A stretch of DNA of 64,000 bases from Leuctra nigra (Eukaryota; Arthropoda; Insecta; Plecoptera; Leuctridae). The DNA is taken from assembly GCA_934045905.1 (NCBI GenBank), contig OW203766.1:21880309-21944308 (forward strand), written 5' to 3'. Below the pieces are notes generated by a model. The model was not told the DNA's origin. It saw only the letters and a program-made list of their open reading frames with translations, and ran no database searches. Both the position numbers and the translations under genes were made by a program. Of the stretch, positions 39,901-47,259 are shown piece by piece (position 1 is the first letter of the stretch; every line of letters begins with the position of its first letter).

Positions 39901-42900
39901 ATGGGCTAATAGTACTCATCATGACGCGAGACAGAAAATAAATATAACTTATTTAGGATCATCAACATCACTAATATGTACATGTATTTATGACATAATA
40001 ATGTAAATTTCGTGAATAACAAACCTTTGAACTGAAACATAGTTAACTAAAGATTGATTACTACAGAAGAATATACGCGATTTTGCGTGAAAAATGACGC
40101 CATTTGAGGTTAAAATCTCGAATTCAGAAGGCTGTGGTGACGCGCGGGAAAAAGGGCGGGAAGGTTCGAAATGGTTCTATTTCGAACTTCTCATAATAAT
40201 TTTCGAACCTTCAAAACCGGTTCGGTTCGGTTCGGTTTTCGAACCGGTTCGCACACCCCTAAAAATTTATACTAAATTGTCATCCCTGCCTTCTTTAAGC
40301 TTATGTTCCAAGGCAAGGCCTGTAGAGCAGCCAAGCTATCCACAATGTACATTAAAATGAAAGCATTTTTGAGCTAGCGCAGAAAATCGGATGCAGTACG
40401 AAGGCCAAATCCTCTGATTGGTTTAAGTTTAAATAATGTCTTCTGATTGGTCGACAATAAAAATGTTCACATTAAGTTCAAATTTTGCATGGTGATCAAG
40501 ACCAACTTAATATTAAATTTTACATATTGTAAGCCCAATCGGCAATCAGTCAAGTATTACATAATTGTAATTTTACGAGTTTAGTATGGGATGTCACAAG
40601 AGATTTTTGAAGAAGGTATGTTAAGACTTCACGACACAATGGATCTGTTATTCATCCAGAGTATTAGGGAGATTGAAAAATTGCAGAGAAAATCGTCTTG
40701 TGCCGTGTCGTGCATCGTTACTATGGGGATGTTGCATGTTCTGTGCTCGCTCATCAACGCGTTACACTGAGCGTTTTCCTAGTAAATAATAAATATCAAA
40801 TATGTTATTTTTATTACTATGTATTCATTCATTCTCTTTGCTTGTTTCAGGTTCATCAAGATACTGGTGCAGGAGTTCTCTGTCCAGCTTGACAAGGGTT
40901 TCTTATTGTCCCTGTTCGGCATTTGGTCGCAGTGGAACAACGAAGAGAAGCCTTCGCTGAGGATTAGATCGGACATAGCGATGTTACATGCACCAATATC
41001 CTCAATTGTTGCCAAGGTAGACCTCACAGTTGTATCTTTGCCACATGTACTGTGCAATTTGTTCAGTGTTTGGGAAGAATGTCCAATAAAACACAATTGA
41101 AAAAATTAAATACAGACTCATTTATTGTTCCATTCTTGACTTTTCAGACGACAAGTGATGGCCCGAAAGTAGTCATCGAGTATCTGCATCTCTCTCCTGT
41201 TAAGCTTCAATTCAGTTTCTCTCCTCGAGGCACGGTGCATCGTAAAGTTAACGTCCGCTCTTTCAAGGCTGATCTGATCGACTTCTTCCTCAACTCGTTC
41301 GGTGCGACTCTGGCTGAAGTCAAGGGCGTTAAACTCAAGTAAGAATACTTGTAGACTGTAAAGAAAGTACAACACTAGGTTCAAGGTAGGTATATGTGTT
41401 CCATACTCCCTAAATGATGACTAAGTGAACATTTTTCAAGTCCGTTTTAGTGTGACCACTGCACACATAATTGCACTGTTGTGGTAAAATATAATAAATT
41501 CTATGTTTTCGTCTTAACATTGTTTAACTATAAGTTTTTCCTTCAAATAATGAGATTTTGCTTCATATTTTAATGTATGTATCCTGAGTGAAGGAGAATA
41601 GAATGTAGTTAAAACTTCAATATAACTCCATGGTTTATCAGCTTTCTAAGTTGTTAGACGTTGAAGTCTGTTTAATCTGAATGATTGAGCATTTTCTATT
41701 CTTATTGGACTTTTCACGACTTAAGAAACCATACTTTTCAACCATATAAATATCACCAAGAAATGGATCCTTTTTATGTATGCGTTTTCCCTACTCTGGT
41801 GGTACAAATAGGTAGTTGATTCATATGAAACGTAATGTAGTATAGAGGATTGTCTGTGTGTTCTTTTAGAATGGCGTACTTTGAGCAGAGAGGGCACATA
41901 GTGAATCTGGCTCACCAGATGTCGGATGTTTATCGTCACTACGTCAGTCAACTGATCCAACAGTTCCACGTCCTTGTGCTCGGCTTGGATGTTCTCGGGA
42001 ATCCGTACGGACTTGTCACAGACTTCACTGAGGGTTTCGGAGACTTCTTCTACGAACCATTCTTGGTAATTAGTTACTTGCCAGTTTCTTTAGTACATGA
42101 CATTTAGATATGAGGAATAAAATGAGGATTTTTTATAATTTTTCATAGCTCCCATTTTTGTGTAATTATACCCAGATTTTAGTAATGAAGTTAAATTACC
42201 TACTGGTCAGGATTCAGAGAGTAATGTTTTGATTTATGATTAGGCTATGTTTATTGACTGTTATACTAACTTTACATACATTTTGAATTACATTTTTGTG
42301 TATTTAACTTATTGGCCTTGGAACCTTTCCGCTTTGTGCACGAGCATCCAATCGCTCAGCAACAACATTGTTCATCGTAACATCTGCTTGCAGGGAGTGA
42401 TGGAAGGCCCCGAGGAGTTTGCCGAGGGCTTGAGCTTCGGTGCTCAGAGCCTGTTGGGCCATGTGGTCGGCGGCACAGCAGGCTCGGTGTCGCTGATATC
42501 TTCCTCGCTCGGCAATCTTCTCAGCAGTCTCAGCTTCGATGAAGAATACAAGAAGGTGAGGATGAACTTATCATTTATAACAAGCCTAAAAATTCCGGAG
42601 ATGGAATGTTTCATTTCTTTGCCAATAGGCAATTCAATTTAGTATATCAGAAATCAATATTGGTATTGTAAATTTAAGGAAACATTTTTACTGTACCTAC
42701 CTACTAAAAATTGGCAACATTCTGTTCAAAACATGTTATCGAAATCATGCAACACAATGCAGAATATAATTTCAGTAACTATTTTAAACTTTGTAAATGT
42801 TCTGTAAATTTTTCAGTTGTTGCAACCATATTGCTTTGGTTCTAGAGGTTCTAGATAGTGCCATGGATAATGACTTAGGTAATTTTTTTATGATTTTTTA

Positions 42901-45900
42901 CTGAATAGAAGTCGATGAAAAACTTTCTCACAAGATTTCTTGCTGAATCAAGTGAAACAAGTCATTGATAGCTCCACAATACCACCTCTCCGCAAAGCAT
43001 GTTGAATGACTGTCTTTCTGTTCTCCACAGAAGCGGAGATTTGGCCTCCAGCAGTCGAGTGACCTCCCGCAGCTGCTGCTGACTGCCGGCAGGACGTTCA
43101 GCATGGGCGTAGCGCTCGGTCTCTCCGGAGTCATCATGAAGCCCATCATCGGTACGTCGAAACAACACTCGCAGCTTCTCGTCATCTAGGTGCATGCGCT
43201 CATGTTGCAAACCGGAGGCGTTGTTTGGAAGACATTTCATTGTGACAACTTCAATTTCATGCAGAATAGTTGACAGCAGAATATTCAAGTTCGAAAGAGA
43301 GGCAGAAGATTTTTTTTTTTTTTTTTTAAATGATAGGGTAACTTAGAACCATTTTTAAGAGGTATTTATGACTTAAAAATAAACAAAAATAAACAAACAA
43401 TCGACTTATGTCCAGAACAATTAAAAATTATAAATAAGTTCATAATTTATTGCCACTAGGTATAGGTACCATTTTCAGTATTATTGGCACCAAGATGATA
43501 CATTAGTTCAAAATCATGCTGCCTTTTCGAAATAATAGTATTATAATATGCCCCTCTTTCAGCACTTTTCCCATGAAAAGGGTAAACAAAGTTCAAAAAT
43601 CATTGCGTTTTGAATGTTGTTTACAATTTTGGGGGAGTAAAAGCAGGCAGGCAAATTGACGTTTTATTTCGATCCAAACTAGTGACATTATCTGTTACCT
43701 AGTCCCTTGATTGAGAGTTTGCAAGAGAACCCTCTGACCCAAACTCCGGTTTGAAATGTCTGATATTGACTGAACGGCACTAGAGAGCTATGAGTGTCTA
43801 GCCGTGAGTAGCTGCTATGATTGTGGAATGACGTGTATACTAATCCGATTTGACCAATGTTCTCTATTCCTTTTCACACACTCACTCACGTTGCATCAAA
43901 TTTACCTATTGCATCGTGCTTGCTGGGGATGATAGAGAGAGAGTCCACAGGTAAATGATTTTGCATGACTTTACTGTAGTAATTAATAATTATACCAACT
44001 CAATAGGGTTCAATTGTTAAGTCGAACCGAAACCCGAACCCAACCTTTAAAAACTGTAGATTTTTATTCAAATACTGGTTTTTAGTTTTTATTCAGGGAG
44101 GCAATAGTCCAGTAATTCTAGTGAAAAAATCAGCATGACCCACCACTAATTGCAACAGAAGCGTTTTTGGTACCGTTCGATTCAGAAAAATGTCCTCTAC
44201 AACATATCCAAAATTGACCAAAATCGCTGTACGGAAAAGGGGTTTTAATGACTTTTTAAGATAATTTCCCATGTTAATTCCATCTTGCAAAAAAAACTTT
44301 TTTTCATGTAACTTCGATTTTGACGAAACTTGGCAGAATTGTTCACCATCCTAAATGAACACAAATAGCTCTCCAAGCGTATTCCTCTAAATATCATCGT
44401 TTGGGAAATATTGGCTATTGAAAAGTAATATTTTAGTCAGTTTTCGTCGATTTGAGTGTAATTTGACGTTTTGCGAGGTCCATATTTCCCAAACGATGAG
44501 ATTTAGAGGAAAACGCTAAGTGAGCTATTTGTGTTCATTTAGGATGGTGAACAATTCTGCCAAGTTTCGTCAAAATCGAAGTTACATGAAAAAAAGTTTT
44601 TTTTGCAAGATGGAATTATCATGGGAAATTATCTTAAAAAGTCATTAAAACCCTTTTTCCGTACAGCGATTTTGGTCGATTTTGGATATGTTGTAGAGGA
44701 AATTTTTCTGAATTGATTCATGTATTGAAACCTTCTGTTGCAATTAGTGGTGGGTATAATCACAATTACTGGACTACAAGGGAATGTTGAAGTTTCTGTT
44801 TATTAATCATAAAAAAATCATATGTTACAGCGTTACAGGCTAACAATGCTCTTTCACTCTCTTCCCCTAATGTCATGTAATGAGACCAATCAAAATCAGT
44901 GATCTTAATTAATTACAGCAACTAGTTGTAAAAATATTCAATGATATGCTGATGATTTAATCAGGAGTAAATTATCTCATAATTGGCACAAAAATTATTA
45001 AATAGAGGTTTGGCAAGGTTCGAAAAATAAATCTTTAAATCCAGTTCGGTTTTTGAACCACACTGGTTTGCACAGCCCTACAACTCAATATACCAACCTG
45101 CAACATAAAATACTGCACAGTAATTTATTATTTAAGTCACAAATAAAATGGGGTGTCTGCTATCCACTCATCAAAGGAAGTTGTAAATTCATACTGTTAA
45201 TTTAAACCCGTATCTTTGCTCGTATATTAGTACTGGCTGCACAACAAGATATGAGGAAATAATACTACATAAAAAGGCTCCATTACATTGAATTAAGTTT
45301 TCAAACTTTGTTTAGCTTTTCTACTGTCAAAAGTATACTTTGAAGCTTAACTACTCTGGATGGGCCCATTTGTGTACATTTTACTCACTGTCTCTCCTGG
45401 TACAGCTCTCTCTTAGTAAATATCCAACTTGAAATGGCACCACTTCATATTACCCAAGTATCTACACCTACAAATAGTTGAGTCTACAATAAACATGGTC
45501 TGATTTGTGATTAATCACAGATCAGACCATTGTTAATTGTGATTTTCATATTTTTATTTTCAGTTGATGTTGGTGAATTGATGATGAAGTATATTGTTGC
45601 AGGAGCACATCAAGAAGGCGTCGAAGGGTTTTTCAAAGGAGTCGGCAAGGGATTGATGGGGCTGATGACGAAACCGACGGGTGGGGTCGTCGACTGCATT
45701 GCAATGGCTTGCGACGGAATAAAGAGGTAACAGAAGTCACAGAAAACATTTTTGTGAATTCACATTTCTTTAAATAACTATTCATTTTAATGATCCATCT
45801 TCTTACTGACTGGTCTTTCAGATTAATGCTAAAATGTTTAAAATGACACCAGTATCAACACACGTCCGATGTAATCAATAAAACTTTGCTGACTTAATTA

Positions 45901-46367
45901 GTAATTCGTATCTCTAGCTATAAATTGAGATGTCAGAAAATATCCGAATCTAATGTATGGAGGAGGAGACTCTAGGATCTAGGTCAATGAACTACTGGTA
46001 CGTACATTGTCAGTGAAGCATTGCCTTGCCCCTGTGCACAGAGCTGCGGAGATGGGCGAGGACGTGGTGATGCGCACGCGCCTGCCGCGCTTCATGAACC
46101 CGTACACGGGCGTGCAACCGTTCTCCGTCTACCAGGCGACTGGCATGCACTTGCTGAACACGCTGAGCAAGGGGCATTACTCCGACACCGACGTCTACTG
46201 GGCTCACGCGCCGCTCAACGCCGAGGCCAAGTCCAACGTGCTCGTCACACTTCAGTACGTTGTCATAAGAATAAGATATTGATAACATTAGCAGATCTGT
46301 AACCCAATTCTTAAAACTATTACCTACATCATAAGTGTGATTATTTAAATAGACATTATATTAACAT

Positions 46368-46464
<97 letters not shown>

Positions 46465-47259
46465 AAACTGGAAACTGCCTCATGATTGTATCTTGGAGAT
46501 GTGACTTGATAACTCATTAAAGAATAGGGGTTCTGTTTATTGTTATATGCACGACCATTTGTACTTTGGTAAAGCTTTTATAGGCACATTCCTTTGTTCA
46601 CAATTATATTGATTTGTTTTGTACGTTTTCAACTAAATCACATAAATGGACTCAGTAAAGGCTCAATGAAATTAAAATTTATATGGTATTGTGGGATTTT
46701 TGAACCCCATAACTGAAAATTATTTTGGAATAGATTTGTGGAATAGATTTGTGAAATGAACTATAGTAAATTAATCTTTTCAAGTGTCAACAATCTATGA
46801 TCACGTGAATATCTCTTGGTTGCAGGCACGTGTTCCGCGTGGAGAAGTGTCGCGTGTGGGGCTTGTGGGACGTGGAGTGGGTGGTGAGGGTTGACGACAT
46901 CATGGCCGTTCCTCATGTGGCGGACAATAGACTGGTCTTTAAAGTGAGACAGGCAAGTCACAACTTTTACTCTTCATTTCATACTATACTTTAGGGGAGT
47001 AAGTTATTGAAAAAAATTTCGAAGTGTATTCTTTTGTTGAAATGCATGTGAGACACTAGTATATTGTCAATAAATTCTGTACAGAATTCCATTTTTAAGT
47101 TTGTTTCTCCTCTCTCAGGACGAAAGTCTGAACTTCTTCTCGGGCGACGAACGATTCATCGAGTGTCCAGACGTGGGGGTACTGGCTTGGCTGCAGAAGA
47201 AGATCGAAACAGTTCTTATATTGAATATGGAAGACAAACCATGTCCAGGGGAATTATAA
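3352..47259 (+). CDS. Vps13: VPS13 (A/C type) bridge-like lipid-transfer protein, complete coding region in 55 exons
   Basis: VPS13 proteins form a long hydrophobic groove that moves glycerophospholipids between membranes at contact sites (ER with mitochondria, lipid droplets or endolysosomes). Tracing splice sites in phase gives 55 coding exons, 10,602 nt including stop, about 3,533 residues. That lies between human VPS13A (about 3,170) and VPS13C (about 3,750). The first residues MFEGVVATILNKYLG are the family start, and the last exon ends at TAA 47257-47259. All domains are present: chorein N-terminus, RBG/extended-chorein rod, VAB adaptor domain, ATG2_C/APT1-like region and C-terminal PH-like domain. 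The rod without a UBA domain and the N-terminal sequence fit the A/C type rather than VPS13B or VPS13D. Exons are listed in the following block entries. All introns are GT-AG except the last, which is probably GC-AG. Confidence 0.96.
7245..11304 (+). CDS. Vps13: VPS13 exons 8-16: N-terminal half of the lipid-transfer rod
   Basis: Exons: 7245-7461, 7947-8168, 8376-8488, 8565-8773, 9883-10049, 10119-10236, 10371-10688, 10764-10896, 11074-11304 (residues 404-979). They encode alternating beta-strand RBG repeats. Exon 15 (residues about 858-902) holds an acidic stretch, SSEHSDEENELWARTVDLPG, at the place where mammalian VPS13A and VPS13C carry the VAP-binding FFAT motif. No clear FFAT core (E-F-F/Y-D-A) is visible. 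Exon 16 starts VVVQLSRSNNLVDKPYLML and is followed by the LINE-bearing intron 16. Intron 11 (8774-9882) contains two nested TIR elements. Confidence 0.93.
8874..9585. mobile_element. Outer inverted-repeat element (MITE-like) in VPS13 intron 11
   Basis: ACTCAAAAGTGTAAA at 8874-8888 faces TTTACACTTTTGAGT at 9571-9585. The similarity continues inward (ATCATAAATATGA, then GACA, GGAATA and ATATTCCT) for about 80 bp per arm. It has no coding capacity. It was later split by the element at 8952-9412. Confidence 0.7.
8952..9412. mobile_element. TIR element with 37-bp near-perfect termini, nested
   Basis: Termini ATGTCGTTTTCGGCTGGCCG, continuing CACTGGGGTTGCACTGAG, are exactly mirrored at 9375-9412. 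The interior is unusually GC-rich and repeats GCACTGAG/GCACTAG-type words. At 461 bp it is non-autonomous. A target duplication is not obvious. Confidence 0.75.
11345..13360 (-). mobile_element. 5'-truncated LINE (non-LTR retrotransposon), antisense in VPS13 intron 16
   Basis: The element runs right to left. Its 5' end lies near 13360 and lacks the endonuclease domain. The RT ORF is intact. The 3' part has a GAA-rich stretch (11400-11450) and then an imperfect hairpin, GGTGGGAATACCCACC on the minus strand (11365-11350). A related 3' fragment lies at 28041-28300. Intron 16 otherwise holds only short flanks. Being antisense, it does not disturb the host reading frame. Confidence 0.88.
11370..13343 (-). 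CDS. LINE reverse transcriptase ORF (no endonuclease)
   Basis: An open frame of 657 codons. From the N-terminus it has a charged linker, then RT blocks: CNNYRGVTLLCQCAKLFEKI, FRRGRSTIDAIFTVRQIMEQ, MAFLDLEKAYDRLP, GLRQGSVLSPTLFIIVMDEL and the catalytic LIYADDVVVW (YADD). A C-terminal region follows with RLRWFGHMKRM and GRPRDRW, typical of many LINE ORF2 tails. It ends in a run of about ten Glu from a GAA microsatellite. The ATG at 13343 is simply the first Met after truncation, not a native start. The lack of stops points to recent insertion. The clade was not assigned. Confidence 0.9.
   Translation of the reverse strand: MKVAVKEKRLAWQKYELDRSLESKHQYRICRRNVACIVEEEKDKSMEELADKLVEDFNGNKKMIYGLVKEKRGTRDDLKSMKNDKGDLISDVMKINQMWGKYFENLLNVKKDLNVSMGEEELQIGSEMEDSEMEEDLCDAEVSSVMREMKNGRAPGIDEVTIEMVKAAGEDGRRWLCRVIRAAWEQKRIPVDWEKGIIVPLFKKGDRRKCNNYRGVTLLCQCAKLFEKIVERRLKNYVEEGLREEQYGFRRGRSTIDAIFTVRQIMEQQWERGQEMHMAFLDLEKAYDRLPREIVWECLVKRGIGKDLVERIKCMYQNSVSCVQSGVGRSEWFSIRKGLRQGSVLSPTLFIIVMDELLKKAEPNEGIDTQTLIYADDVVVWGETREEVQVKINKWSEETEKMGLKISEEKSEVMSMERKKLKHGHARLKLGEGWLKEVEEFKYLGSLLTNKAKVDREIQERRKKAEAFYQAVRKLLWNEKFPQVCKIIMYKMYFLPILTYGAVTWSAGGKEMNQLQAAEMKFLRSVKGVTRMDRIRSRKIRKELGVERLVFKLGRERLRWFGHMKRMGTDRVPRRVFEAATGGTRRVGRPRDRWIGLIKEDVLERGGRWSELEAERQWEDRTWWKEFVEQLEVEEEEEEEEEETPGVASRFPGVLGP
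13483..17602 (+). CDS. Vps13: VPS13 exons 17-24: middle rod
   Basis: Exons: 13483-13625, 13956-14256, 14350-14591, 15075-15205, 15515-15678, 15911-16145, 16239-16426, 17433-17602 (residues about 980-1504). They encode further RBG repeat strands, for example SVVFHREAFSTLNKYLQYLL (exon 17), DDLSDMTLYPK (exon 18) and HIVLLYKLLVDLQHFFEPF (exon 19), the last being the family block where alpha-helical linkers join repeats. Exon phases are consistent throughout. Introns here are short except intron 23, which holds the hAT element at 16480-17241; 13626-13955 and 14592-15074 show nothing recognisable. Confidence 0.93.
16480..17241. mobile_element. hAT-like non-autonomous element, GGTTCC-rich ends
   Basis: The TIRs are CAGGGACCCGAACC on the left and AAGGGACCCGAACC (reverse complement) on the right. 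They are flanked by the 8-bp duplication CTTTAGAT at 16472-16479 and 17242-17249, the hAT signature. Both ends carry arrays of GGTTCCGGTTCC pointing the same way relative to AAAGGTTC. At 762 bp it has no transposase. Confidence 0.9.
18490..20040. repeat. ETS+CRE tandem-repeat region, possibly Helitron-like
   Basis: Ten occurrences of CCGGAA(G/A)TGACGTCA or a one-base variant occur between 18930 and 19970. From 19440 to 20000 they sit in about five tandem units of 118 bp, each also containing CGGCCGCCATTGTTAAAA and CGAAAACGGCTGTACCGATT. The left boundary has a perfect palindrome, TGGAGCGGTCGCTCCA (about 18503-18518), next to CTAG, which would resemble a Helitron 3' end on the minus strand. That identification is tentative because the other end is not recognisable. 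The open frames across the array are by-products of the repeat. Confidence 0.75.
20171..21449. mobile_element. TIR transposon with ~207-bp arms, non-autonomous
   Basis: CCAGAAAAAAACACTCCGTG and the following sequence to about 20378 are mirrored almost perfectly at 21243-21449, including GGCAGCCAAGTCTCTTTAC and CCAAATATTTAATCGTATCT. The 870-bp centre has no ORF but contains a tRNA-like sequence (20899-20970). A diverged partial copy (right half only) lies at 32640-33060. Confidence 0.85.
20899..20970 (-). pseudogene. tRNA-like sequence (degenerate, Ala-GGC-like)
   Basis: On the minus strand it folds as a 72-nt cloverleaf. The acceptor GATCGGG pairs with TTCGGTC (with G-U pairs). The D arm is GCTC/AGTTGGTA/GAGC, with an intact A box TAGCTCAGTTGGTAGAGC. 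The anticodon stem is CTCGC/GTGAG with loop CCGGCAA (anticodon GGC). It lacks U33, only three of five T-stem pairs form, and the T loop is TTCGTGC. It is probably a tRNA-derived SINE head or pseudogene carried in the transposon rather than a functional tRNA. Confidence 0.7.
22163..26547 (+). CDS. Vps13: VPS13 exons 25-36: late rod with acidic insert
   Basis: Exons: 22163-22421, 22510-22618, 22851-23011, 23338-23511, 23787-23922, 24009-24194, 24272-24610, 24967-25066, 25146-25297, 25758-26014, 26132-26268, 26405-26547 (residues about 1505-2221). Landmarks are VPFFMNLGRYLLDSLPG (exon 25), LQASYYNEQVGAWEPLIEP (exon 31, a hallmark of the family) and a long acidic, Ser-rich stretch in exons 32-33 (residues about 1959-2042, DSDSENEEG and DSSDGEASESEDSSGAEP), likely disordered and a candidate for phosphorylation. 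Exon 34 returns to folded sequence. Introns 27 (23012-23337), 28 (23512-23786), 31 (24611-24966) and 33 (25298-25757) show no recognised feature. Confidence 0.93.
26627..36019 (+). CDS. Vps13: VPS13 exons 37-43: VAB (Vps13 adaptor-binding) domain
   Basis: Exons: 26627-26778, 27211-27413, 27531-27792, 28541-28831, 34268-34618, 35105-35230, 35558-36019 (residues about 2222-2837). The VAB domain is a set of six beta modules, each with a conserved Asn, which bind Pro-X-Pro adaptor peptides and target VPS13 to specific organelles. The repeated Asn signatures are visible: NNTRYYLVVNN, KNETSYAMGLYYKK, HNRLPYAIEI, INKTGLPLQIR and TNECRKHLRF. Exon 43 ends with a low-complexity Ser/Ala tail (SSVNSAAAATTPTVSAKL, then SSSSDDTESDEQKP), a linker before the C-terminal part. 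Intron 40 (28832-34267) is almost entirely the 5-kb palindromic element. Introns 37 (26779-27210), 41 (34619-35104, with a minisatellite) and 42 (35231-35557) hold nothing else recognised. Confidence 0.93.
28041..28300 (-). mobile_element. 3' fragment of a second, related LINE (VPS13 intron 39)
   Basis: The minus strand carries a hairpin GGTGGGATCATCCCACC (28073-28057) and, further upstream on that strand, GAAGAAGTGGAAGAAGAG-type sequence that parallels the end of the RT ORF and 3' tail at 11345-11560. It is a short, 5'-truncated and diverged copy. Confidence 0.6.
31611..32636 (+). repeat. Direct repeat pair of ~260 bp inside the palindromic element
   Basis: TATTTTAGCCAAAAGGTGTG... at 31611-31861 recurs at 32373-32636 with scattered differences. 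Shared words include AGAGACAAAAGAGTCAAAAG and TTCAGCAACTAGG / CTCAGCAACTAGG. The 500 bp between them is AT-rich with nothing recognised. Confidence 0.7.
32640..33060. mobile_element. Right half of the TIR family seen at 20171-21449
   Basis: GAAATATTTGGAAATGTCAT, CTCCTTTTTTCATCACTCCT and CACGGAGTGTTTTTTC match the right arm and adjacent interior of the 20171-21449 element with substitutions and small deletions. The left arm is missing, so it is a truncated older copy nested in the palindromic element. Confidence 0.75.
34740..34815 (+). repeat. Minisatellite in VPS13 intron 41
   Basis: Units of ATATCATCATATCCCTTC repeat four to five times imperfectly just downstream of exon 41. Confidence 0.8.
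36520..43151 (+). CDS. Vps13: VPS13 exons 44-51: APT1/ATG2_C-like C-terminal region
   Basis: Exons: 36520-36774, 37186-37428, 37785-37936, 40851-41016, 41148-41338, 41870-42065, 42394-42555, 43031-43151 (residues about 2838-3332). Landmarks are FIKILVQEFSVQLDKGFLLS (exon 47), VLVLGLDVLGNPYGLVTDFT (exon 49), GPEEFAEGLSFGAQSLLGHV (exon 50) and FSMGVALGLSGVIMKPIIG (exon 51). This amphipathic-helix-rich ATG2_C region binds lipid droplets or mitochondria in the family. Introns 43 (36020-36519), 44 (36775-37185), 45 (37429-37784), 48 (41339-41869), 49 (42066-42393) and 50 (42556-43030) contain no recognised feature; intron 46 holds two nested hAT elements. Confidence 0.94.
38136..38153 (+). repeat. 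T18 homopolymer
   Basis: Eighteen T residues in VPS13 intron 46. The sequence that follows, to 38577, and 40262-40560 share words such as CCAAATCCTC and GATTGGTT, suggesting one unclassified repeat split by the hAT insertion at 38578. Confidence 0.7.
38578..40261. mobile_element. hAT-like non-autonomous element, CGAACC-rich ends (VPS13 intron 46)
   Basis: TIRs TAGGGTTGTGCGAACC and TAGGGGTGTGCGAACC are flanked by the 8-bp duplication AAAATTTA (38570-38577 and 40262-40269). The subterminal regions are arrays of CGAACC/TTCGAACCTTTTCG and CGGTTCGGTTCGG. The element contains a second hAT at 38770-39601. No transposase is encoded. Confidence 0.9.
38770..39601. mobile_element. hAT-like element nested inside the preceding one
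   Basis: TIRs CAGTGTTGAGTAGTAACTTA and CAGTGTTGAGTAAGTTACTT are flanked by the 8-bp duplication CTATTTGC (38762-38769 and 39602-39609). The ends carry repeated GTAACTTAACTTTAAC / AAGTTCCTTTT words. At 832 bp it has no ORF of interest. CAGTGTTG is a typical hAT terminus. Confidence 0.92.
44004..45080. mobile_element. hAT-like non-autonomous element (VPS13 intron 51)
   Basis: Ends TAGGGTTCAATTG and TAGGGCTGTGCAAACC are flanked by the 8-bp duplication CAACTCAA (43996-44003 and 45081-45088). Subterminal GTCGAACCGAAACCCGAACC and GTTCGGTTTTTGAACC relate it to the 38578-40261 family. The centre is the foldback element at 44105-44776. Confidence 0.88.
44105..44776. mobile_element. Foldback element nested in the hAT element
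   Basis: It begins TAGTCCAGTAATT and ends with the mirror image, with arms of about 310 bp (44105-44415 and 44465-44776). For example TTCACCATCCTAAATGAACA (left arm) faces GTGTTCATTTAGGATGGTGA (right arm). Only about 50 bp separates the arms. The RNA would form a long hairpin. Confidence 0.85.
45603..47259 (+). CDS. Vps13: VPS13 exons 52-55: end of ATG2_C region and C-terminal PH-like domain
   Basis: Exons: 45603-45726, 46042-46254, 46826-46952, 47119-47259 (residues about 3333-3533). Exon 52, GAHQEGVEGFFKGVGKGLMG, continues the conserved block begun in exon 51. Exons 53-55 encode the PH-like domain (RLPRFMNPYTGVQPFSVYQA, CRVWGLWDVEWVVRVDD, RLVFKVRQDESLNFFSG, LAWLQKKIETVL), and the protein ends NMEDKPCPGEL. 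Two splice choices are open. An in-frame acceptor 39 nt upstream (45564) would add VDVGELMMKYIVA. The donor of exon 54 can be GC at 46953 (CAG|GCAAGT) or GT at 46944, 9 nt shorter. I chose the forms that keep the family sequence. Introns 52 (45727-46041) and 54 hold nothing recognised. Confidence 0.92.
46371..46462 (+). repeat. (GA)46 microsatellite
   Basis: A perfect GA dinucleotide run of 92 nt in VPS13 intron 53 (46255-46825); the rest of that intron shows nothing recognised. Confidence 0.98.
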
